From the NCBI GenBank assembly GCA_021399445.1, contig JAJTUQ010000003.1:6572001-6636000 (forward strand): DNA of 64,000 nt, read 5' to 3'. The stretch is from Xylogone sp. PMI_703. Its lineage: Eukaryota; Ascomycota; Leotiomycetes. The notes below the pieces were generated by a model. The model was not told the origin of the DNA, searched no databases, and saw only the letters and a program-made list of their open reading frames with translations. The position numbers and the translations under genes are program-made. Positions 56,783 through 64,000 of this stretch are shown piece after piece. Numbering within the stretch: the stretch's first letter is position 1; every line of letters begins with the position of its first letter.

Positions 56783-58392
56783 AGCAAGTGTTCATTTTCA
56801 TACTTCCACCCTACCCCGGGCTCACTTTAGGTTCCATTTCACGAAGTGGACCGCAGCCACTGAAATTACTTTCCAATTCTAGAGCTAGCCTGGATTTAGA
56901 TTCTCGCCTCATTGTGCAAAACCATTATACGACAGCCACGGAGCAAGGCTAAGCTCAACATCAATTAAACATTGCGGGGAAAGCCAGGGCTTGAATGGAG
57001 AATTACGGTTCTTACCTCGGAACTTGATCGAGATTCTGGTTTTGGACTAAAGTAATCAAACATTATCTTGTTAATCGGTGTGTTAGTTCGTCCAAACGGA
57101 TGGGACCCGGAGACGCAATGAGGTTTATACGGTGCAAACAAGATGAGAAGGAAGCTTACAACCAGCCAATTAAGATGATGTAGATTGAAAAGACAGAACG
57201 GAATTAGGCAGGTAACCCATGCAAACACCGAAAAATGTTTCTTATAAAGCCTCCAGATCGCCAAGCAGGTCAATCCGGAGATAGGCTTTTGATGGTGAGA
57301 ACCTTACGGCCCTGCCCGCAAACGAGCGGACCAATTGTAGTTTGCTGAGGTCATATTCTTAATAATTACAACATGGCTGAATTTGGTTCTGATCAGCCGG
57401 TTCTAAGATGCAACTGGGCGTGCAGGGAAAACTGTGGAACAGTGCTGAAGGACGATGGACCGTGTTTCGATTTTATGTGCGGCATTGGCGGCCGCAAGTC
57501 GCGGTTGTCAGTTCATAGGGAGATATTCCGAGGTTTCCTAAAATACGACGTCAGCCAATCGCTTGCATAACCCTTTTTGTCACTCGATACAGTCAATTCA
57601 GCATTTTACTTGTATACCAAGTTCCTATTCAATCTTAGCGTTTTAGCATCAATGCATGGGAAGTGAGAATTCCTCACAATGTTCAGATTATGTAACATCT
57701 GTCTCTCTGATAATAAATCTTTCCCCTTAGACTCTATAAACCTCCGAGTACCGTCCCTGAGCTTAACGTCCGCATTCGCTTATCTTCCGCATCCGCTTAT
57801 TTTAGCGTCATCCACTTGCATAGAAACAGGTGATTGGCCGCCGACTGGCCTCAATCTTGGCGTCTTGCGCATTTCGTTTATATACTTCGTACTTCGTACT
57901 CCGTATAACTAACGCTTTGCCAAATGGTTGTCAAGCTGGCTTTTCCTAGAACTATCATATGGTCGTAGAAAGAAAAAAGGGCTGCTATATTTGCTAAGCC
58001 TCCCGACCTCTATTCAATAACCAGTGGTTTCGGTGCCATAATAACTACTTACACAGCTGCTGTTCCCTACCCATAACTAACCTTGACTTTGAGGCTCGGC
58101 ACATTAGCTTTGGACATAAACACATAATTACACGATTAAAACAAAAAGATTGTTGAGTTCTGTCTTTTGTTTAGCTGATTGATTGGCATCAGTTTGAGGC
58201 GTCGTATTCATATGAAGCATGCCCCAAAACGCCGTGCCCGGGGTTTGTTTTGGTGGACCAACAGGTGAGTTTGGGATGTGACAGTATACTAAGCGAGTTA
58301 ATATGTTTTGTTGGTTGCACAAACTCCTTTTTCTATGGCCTCTCAATTTCTTTTTACTTTCATTTTCAATTTCCATTATATCTCAAACTCCA
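56783..58392. other. intergenic stretch, only small unsupported frames
   Basis: 1.6 kb. A 65-codon Cys-containing frame at 57373-57570 (MAEFGSDQPVLRCNWAC...) starts at a good ATG but matches nothing I know. Near 57885-57905 a 7 bp unit (ACTTCGT) is repeated three times in tandem with one change. Confidence 0.45.
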
Positions 58393-59496
58393 ATGATGGC
58401 ATTGGTGTCAGATCTGGACCCTGTACTTGTGGTTGGCGGCTGTGGCTTCCTTGGAAACCACATTATCAATGAGCTTTTCCGACGAGATCCCTCGGCCTCG
58501 ATTTCAGTGCTTGATATGCGCATCACAAATGCACGCCCTTTAGTCTCTTACTACACTGCCGATATCACACAGAAATCCCAAGTTGAAGATGTTTTTGCGA
58601 AAGTCAATCCAAAAACCGTGTTCCACACTGTTTCACCGCACCCACTTCAACGGGACCATCAGTTACTACATAAAGTCAACGTGACTGGGACACAGAATTT
58701 AGTTGAATGTGCTCAACAATTTGGTACTAAAGTTTTTGTGTATACATCCAGCACATCTGTTGTCCATGATCATCATAGTCCTCTATGCAATGTCACCGAA
58801 TCGCTTCCTGTTTTATTTCATCCTCAACAACCAGAACAATACGCACACACAAAGGCTTTGGCTGAGAGGATAGTATTGGATGCCAATCGTGTTAATAACA
58901 TGTTAACGGTAGCTATTCGTCCAACGACTATATACGGTGAAGGAGATCTACTACTCACCGCGAATCTGTGTCGAACCGCTTATACGGGAAGAGCTAGAAA
59001 TCAGCTGGGAGATGGCAAGAATTTGATGGATGTTACATATGCTGGAAATGTAGCATATGCGCAAATTTTGGCGGCACGGGCTTTGATCAGCGTGCCACCA
59101 TCCTCTGCCATGCTGCTTCAATCACGACGTGTGGATGGTGAGGCCTTCTTTGTGAGAAACAACGAACGGTATACGTTCTGGGAGATCAATCGTATAGCCT
59201 CAAGAATAGCCGGTTACCCAATCAAGAAAGAAGATATTAGGGTGATACCGCTCTGGCTAATAATGATCATTTCATTTCTGTCACAGTGGCTGTTTTGGAT
59301 CTTTACGCTTGGAAAGAAAGAGCCATTGTTAACTACAAGAGTGATCAGGCTTGTTACGATCGAACGCACTTTTTCTATCAACAAGATTGAAGAGAGATTA
59401 GGCTATAAAGCCCCGTACGCTACGGAAGAAGGCTTGGAAAGGGCGATAGGATGGTATATGAAAGAGGTATATGCGGAAGAGAAGAAGTCACAATAG
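58393..59496 (+). CDS. 3-beta-hydroxysteroid dehydrogenase/isomerase family protein (Erg26-like fold)
   Basis: A single exon. The start at 58393 (MMALVSDLDP) is preferred over an earlier frame opening. The N-terminus VLVVGGCGFLGNHIINELF is the NAD(P)-binding GxxGxxG motif of extended short-chain dehydrogenases. TVFHTVSPHP, the Ser of YTSSTSVV and YAHTKALAE (catalytic Tyr-x3-Lys) follow. AIRPTTIYGEGD and LMDVTYAGNVAYA fit the 3-beta-HSD group, which includes the sterol C-3 dehydrogenase Erg26. A C-terminal hydrophobic stretch (PLWLIMIISFLSQWLFWIFTL) could anchor it to membrane. Many fungal members are secondary-metabolism paralogs, so the sterol role is not proven. Confidence 0.85.
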   Translation: MMALVSDLDPVLVVGGCGFLGNHIINELFRRDPSASISVLDMRITNARPLVSYYTADITQKSQVEDVFAKVNPKTVFHTVSPHPLQRDHQLLHKVNVTGTQNLVECAQQFGTKVFVYTSSTSVVHDHHSPLCNVTESLPVLFHPQQPEQYAHTKALAERIVLDANRVNNMLTVAIRPTTIYGEGDLLLTANLCRTAYTGRARNQLGDGKNLMDVTYAGNVAYAQILAARALISVPPSSAMLLQSRRVDGEAFFVRNNERYTFWEINRIASRIAGYPIKKEDIRVIPLWLIMIISFLSQWLFWIFTLGKKEPLLTTRVIRLVTIERTFSINKIEERLGYKAPYATEEGLERAIGWYMKEVYAEEKKSQ

Positions 59497-60526
59497 GCAA
59501 ATACGGGATAGTATCGGAGGAGCCACGGCTCAGAGGACCCTAACTTTCTTTCCAAGGCTAGCAAGGTCTACTTGCACTCGTTCGTTCAAGAGCCATCGTT
59601 TTCATAGCAACTTGTGGCTCCTTTCTTGCACCGTTTCTGGGCCCTAAGAGATCGTTTTTGTCCAACATACTCGAAGTTAGGAAGGTGCAGTGAAGCTAAC
59701 CGATTCCTCTATTCCGACAACCCTTCCGAAGTCCCTTGGCCTCGATATCAAGTAAGGCATATTTGGGTCAGGATACATTTTCCCCTCTGCTTCCAACGAT
59801 TATGGGAATTAGACCTATGAAGCACATACCAAACTTTGGATCTCCTTGAAGATACTTGTACCGGCATCACTACCCTTAACCTGTTCCTTTCACTAAGTCG
59901 CACAAAATACATGCTCCGCGCTCCATAATCTGGTCCGGTGGCGCCGAGCTTACTTGATGCATACCATCAGAAACGGCTTCTGTGACTTTTCCTTGGACAA
60001 ATTCTGGGTATTGATTATTAGTTGCCATAGTGAATGAAGTATCTCCTACACTCCCGCTTTCTCCCTCTTGCTGCGGTCCAGGTAATAAATATTATGAAAC
60101 GCTTAATAAAGGAAGAGAGCATGACACCTCAGCTGAGTAATATTATATCGAATGCTGTTTTATCAGATGACAAAAGAAACCAGGACCTTTCAAATCCTAA
60201 GAGTGCACTCTATCTCCGACTTCATGTTCGCTCTCTGTCTCGGGGGTAGAAGGAGGTTATCACCGATAAAATCGGAAATGCGAAAATAGGGTTGTATATG
60301 GACAGTTACGCTGCCCTGTGGATCTCTGTTATTCCCGGCCCGCAACACCCGCACGGAACGACGTCACGGCAATCGGCGAAAACATAAAGAGTGGATTAAC
60401 AGCGAAAAGAACAACTTGTACTGTACATTGAGTACTAAATCTCTCTTGAACTCATACAAATAACGCTGAATACAAAATCATTTTTGAAACCACATATCAT
60501 AGATATTACTTACTACGACACTCAAC
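59497..60526. other. intergenic, no gene seen
   Basis: 1 kb with small frames only (59614-59820, 60034-60249), none with a domain. Confidence 0.5.
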
Positions 60527-61441
60527 ATGGCACCTCAATTAGCATGGCTGGGCTTGGGAAACATGGGAAGGGGAATGTGCAAGAACCTCGTGGAAAAAGC
60601 CAATCTTTCTAATCCTCTAATAATCTACAACCGCACGACCCAACGGGCTCATGAGCTCTCTGCAAAGATTGGCAATTCCACCGTTGCATCATCCATACCC
60701 GAAGCAGCTTCGAAGGCAGACATAATCTTCTACTGCCTAGGTGATGATGCTGCCGTCCTCTCTACGCTGGATGAGATCCTCAAGACAGATATCAAGGGGA
60801 AAATCATCGTGGACTGCAGTACTGTCCACCCTGATACGACCAGTACGGAAACAAAACTGGTAGAAGAAAAGGGCGGTAGTTTTGTAGCTTGCCCTGTATT
60901 TGGCGCCCCTGCCATGGCTGACGCTGGTCAATTAATCTGCGTCCTTGCTGGAAAGGCCGGAGTGGTAGACAAAATAAAGCCCTACTGCAAGGGCGTAGTT
61001 GGACGAGAGAATATTGATTTTTCAGGCCAAGAACCCAGTAAAGCACTGCTACTCAAAGTTATCGGCAATACTTTTGTCGCGAGTATGATAGACGCTCTAT
61101 CCGAGGGCCATGTCTTGGCAGAGAAATCTGGACTGGGAGTTGACGAGCTGCATAAGTTTATAGAGGTGATGTTCCCTGGTCCATACACCGCATACTCAAA
61201 CCGGTTAAGGACCGGGGATTATTACAAGAGAGAAGAGCCGCTGTTTGCAGTGGATTTGGCTAGGAAGGATGCACGACATGCTATGGACTTGGCCAAGAAG
61301 AGTGGGATGCAGATGAAGAATGTGGAGCTGGCTGATTCATATCTGAAAGTTGTTAAGGAGACACAGGGACCAAAGGGAGATATTGCTGGGATTTATGGTG
61401 CAAAGAGGTTGGAGAGTGGATTACCTTTTGAAAACCAGTGA
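60527..61441 (+). CDS. 3-hydroxyisobutyrate dehydrogenase-like NAD(P) protein (beta-hydroxyacid dehydrogenase family)
   Basis: A single exon of 304 residues. The start reads LAWLGLGNMGRGMCKNL (GxGxxG plus M-G of this family). DCSTVHPDTTSTETK and CPVFGAPAMADAGQL are the substrate-binding motifs, and KVIGNTFVASMIDALSEG carries the conserved catalytic Lys region. Such enzymes oxidise short beta-hydroxyacids or reduce semialdehydes in the cytosol or mitochondria. No clear mitochondrial leader is seen, so it is probably cytosolic. It is intact. The downstream neighbour is the broken Baeyer-Villiger gene, but no shared pathway can be shown. Confidence 0.9.
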   Translation: MAPQLAWLGLGNMGRGMCKNLVEKANLSNPLIIYNRTTQRAHELSAKIGNSTVASSIPEAASKADIIFYCLGDDAAVLSTLDEILKTDIKGKIIVDCSTVHPDTTSTETKLVEEKGGSFVACPVFGAPAMADAGQLICVLAGKAGVVDKIKPYCKGVVGRENIDFSGQEPSKALLLKVIGNTFVASMIDALSEGHVLAEKSGLGVDELHKFIEVMFPGPYTAYSNRLRTGDYYKREEPLFAVDLARKDARHAMDLAKKSGMQMKNVELADSYLKVVKETQGPKGDIAGIYGAKRLESGLPFENQ

Positions 61442-61732
61442 CGGAACTAGACCGAGTTTTTATTCAGACTGAGGGGTCTCCTACCTCGGTAATAATACAC
61501 CATGGTTTATCTTACTGGTTCTCAGCTCCCTTACTATGATGAAGTATGCTATAGTTGCATGATGGGATATGTAATCCAGTAAGTTAAGCAGTTATAAGCA
61601 TTAGAGAAATCAAAGAAATAAACAAAACACGACAACTCTTATGCTCCCATATATTTGAGGTTACTATGGGGGTTTGTATATCTAGCGTGTTAACATGTAA
61701 ATCTATGTCACTATCGCATATATTGCTCCTAT

Positions 61733-63692
61733 TTATACACTAAATGCTGCAACCTGGGCAAGAGAAATTTCTGCCGGAGGATCCTCGACGGTGGCACTAC
61801 CCTTTACGTGGTGGTCCTCGTCCTCCCAAGAAATCTCCGATGTCTCGCATGATTGCTTCTCCTCCCTTTTAGAAGATGCGAATTCATCAAAGTCTGACTG
61901 CTCTGTAGCACTCTCATCACTGTCGCTATCACCTTTCACTATCTCCCCAGCCTTCATGCTGACCATCTCCAACACCTCCCTAGGCAAGTTAGAATGTGAC
62001 TGTATATAATAACTTAGGCCCCTCTCATTGTCGTTATCAACCTTCGCGGTTTCGGCCCTAGAGAAACCTAGCCCCCAATACTGGAACCAATTGGTAGGGT
62101 AGCTCCATTCCCAGTCCTCCCACCGATCACTCTGTAGGAATTCGCGGTAATGTAAACCACTTCCTGGCCAGATGGCTGTAACTTTTCCGTCCTCACTTTT
62201 GAACCATGACCGGCAGGATCCCGTCCAGACCAATTTCTGCATGAAATCTTGCGCATATGCATCAAAGTCAGCCTCAACGTCAGCCCTGATATTAAAAGAT
62301 GATACTCGTTGCGCCATCATCTTGCGTATTAAGCGGATAAAGTAGCCTGCGGTGGCTTCCAATGCCCCTATGAGGCTACCGTTGGCAATAGGTATTAGGA
62401 CCCAAGAAGATGAGGTAATTTGGAAACCCGCTAACCGCAAGGCCACGGTATGAGACCGGATTTGTTTTCCAGAGTTCCCGTAGATCAATTCCGTTGCGGC
62501 CTATTATTGGGAATTTGGGACGGAAAGAAGTATCAAATCCTGTAGCAGCTATAATGATATCAACGGGTCGTTCAATACCGTCGGTGTCTCTGATGCCGAT
62601 GGGTGTGACTTCCTCGAGATTCGAGAATACTGGCTCTACGTTGTCTTTCTGAAGAGTCTCGAGGTATCGTTCGCTAGGATTTATACGGCGACAACCCACC
62701 TCGAAGAAAGGGATCAACTTCTCCTATAAAGGCTCGGAATGTATTAGTTCGCGCATGCGGTTCTCGAGTTTCTTTGCATGTTTCCGTTGCTCGTCACCAT
62801 TCTTGAAGAAGACACGGTACACGCAGTTCAAAGCTGCTTCCACTTCTTTCCGCGTGCGAAGTGAGAACTCGGGACCGTCTCGGAATTGCGCTTTTTCTTC
62901 CTCAGTGTACACATGACTGTGTTCACTACTAAAATAAGCCCCGGAAAGGGGTGAGATCCATGATGGCGTTCGAATGTATATCGACATGTGATGCGGTTGA
63001 TTGGACTTCTGCAAGAACTTGGACAGCACTCGCACCAGCACCAATAATGGCTACCCTCTTGCCTCTGGCGTCAATCTTGTCATCCCACGCTGCCGTATGT
63101 GCCAATTTTCCCTAGAAATTTCTGAGGTTCTTGAGGTTGGGGAACTTGGGGTTATTCAGTATGCCGCCTGCATTGACGAGGAGATGACATTCGAATTTTC
63201 TTTTTCCCTCCACAGAAACTGTCCATTTTGAAGTTTCCTCACACCACACAGCTTCTTCAACTTTGCTATTAAATTTAATATAAGGATCTAGACGGTAGTG
63301 TAATACAACTGCTTTTAAGTAGGATTGAATTTCAGATGAAGACGCGTAACTACCATAGAAATTAGTTCCCTCGATAATAGTCTGTGGCTATGGAAGCTAC
63401 CAATCTACATATAATTTTGACCAGTAAGGATTAGGACAGAATGTAAATTGGTAGATACGGCTTGGAACATCACAAGCGCATCCTATACGGTCCAACGTCA
63501 ACGTTTAAGTCGTGCGATATATTGATTTTGCTCACCGGGATACCTATTTTCCCACCACGTGCCCCCAACATCGGGATTCTTCTCGAAGATTCGGATATCG
63601 ACCATATCACCAAACGCTTCTCTGAGCTTATGGGCTTTTATATGGTTAGCACGCCCTCGAGAGAACACAGCATCTAGAGGGTTGAGCTTCAC
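61733..63692 (-). pseudogene. flavin Baeyer-Villiger monooxygenase, multiply disrupted
   Basis: Homologous segments in order: IRIFEKNPDVGGTWWENRYPG|CACDVPSRIYQFTF, then HLLVNAGGILNNPKFP, the second Rossmann motif VAIIGAGASAVQ, KLIPFFEVGCRRINPSERYLE, IIAATGFDTSF, NYLIFLGPN, and a C-terminal domain to 61733. The gene is interrupted by an in-frame TAG at 63114-63112 (LRNF*GKLAHTAAWD, where relatives have Gln). A second TAG is at 62726-62724 (SEPL*EKLIPFF). A one-base loss near 62390 falls between GPNT and PIANGSLIG. The first Rossmann GxGxxG near 63660 is also unrecognisable. Both stops are one C-to-T step from CAG. A working enzyme would insert oxygen into ketones or act on steroids; this copy cannot. 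Confidence 0.8.
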
Positions 63693-64000
63693 CCATTAAA
63701 ATGCCGGACATCCTAGAAAAGCCTGTTTGTCAACTGGGTCCATAGTCACGAATTCAATAATTTGGAGCTAAAACTAAAAAACTAACCCTGCTTCAATAAT
63801 AATACATTGTAGTGACCTTTCCTCCAAATGTGGCGCCCGAAAGAATTGACCTGCTGCCATCTTTGAAGATATTTTCCCTTTCTTAGGTGGGCGACACAGG
63901 TATATCTATCTAATTCCATACATTTTTTTATTGAAACACTGAAAGTATGATATTCTACCATATAACCAGCTCGTAGCATACTTTGAGTAGTACGCATATG
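63693..64000. other. window edge, no gene seen
   Basis: The 5' side of the Baeyer-Villiger pseudogene. A 71-codon minus-strand frame (63782-63997) has no domain; a missing first exon could lie here or beyond the window. Confidence 0.4.

Noticed and set aside
57373..57570. Cys-containing 65-residue protein
   Set aside because: Good ATG but no signal peptide, homolog or conserved motif recognised; not supported as a gene.
1..64000. CRISPR arrays, bacterial operons, viral genes
   Set aside because: No regular spaced repeats, no bacterial gene layout and no viral core genes are seen; the window is fungal nuclear DNA.

Overview
This is eukaryotic DNA from a filamentous ascomycete (Pezizomycotina). 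The genes have short introns of about 50-110 bp with GT...AG ends. The families seen are typically fungal: Zn2Cys6 regulators with a fungal transcription-factor domain, a NACHT/STAND protein, DUF6604, DUF7580, a LaeA-like methyltransferase, and secreted GH7, GH30_5, PL20 and LIP-type lipase. The plant-wall enzymes suggest a saprotroph or plant-associated species. A leotiomycete is my guess, not something the sequence proves.

Layout. 0-10 kb: the tail of a DUF7580 protein, a secreted sedolisin-fold protein that has lost its catalytic residues, a GFA/CENP-V protein, an amidase fragment, a frameshifted Arp1-type amidase and an F-box-like protein. 10.5-18.2 kb: a RING-containing SNF2 ATPase on the minus strand, then a NACHT protein that ends in C2H2 zinc fingers. 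18.2-31 kb: small mobile or repeated DNA (a MITE with target duplication, four copies of a ~60 bp repeat, a second inverted-repeat element, and a 62 bp repeat present twice 6.5 kb apart), mixed with an intact Zn2Cys6 regulator facing an NTF2-like gene, and with frameshifted DUF6604 and F-box/ankyrin genes. 31-38 kb: an alpha/beta hydrolase with an early stop, an unrecognised protein, and a divergent FAD-monooxygenase / LaeA-like methyltransferase pair. 39-57 kb: secreted enzymes (GH7 endoglucanase with CBM1, GH30_5 galactanase, PL20 glucuronan lyase, LIP lipase) with a second Zn2Cys6 regulator between GH30 and PL20, plus a YheT/ABHD-type hydrolase and a broken TauD-type dioxygenase. 58-64 kb: a 3-beta-HSD family protein, a 3-hydroxyisobutyrate-dehydrogenase-like protein and a Baeyer-Villiger monooxygenase pseudogene.

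Working together. The secreted hydrolases are intact, with good signal peptides; three of the secreted-protein genes that were examined have clear TATA boxes. In contrast, at least six accessory genes carry frameshifts or stops, and several of the stops are compatible with C-to-T change. The most unusual items are the sedolisin-like protein with three of four catalytic positions replaced, the NACHT-zinc-finger fusion, and two regulators placed next to plausible local targets. Exon limits were inferred by eye from splice signals and reading-frame continuity. Single-base frameshifts could be assembly errors.
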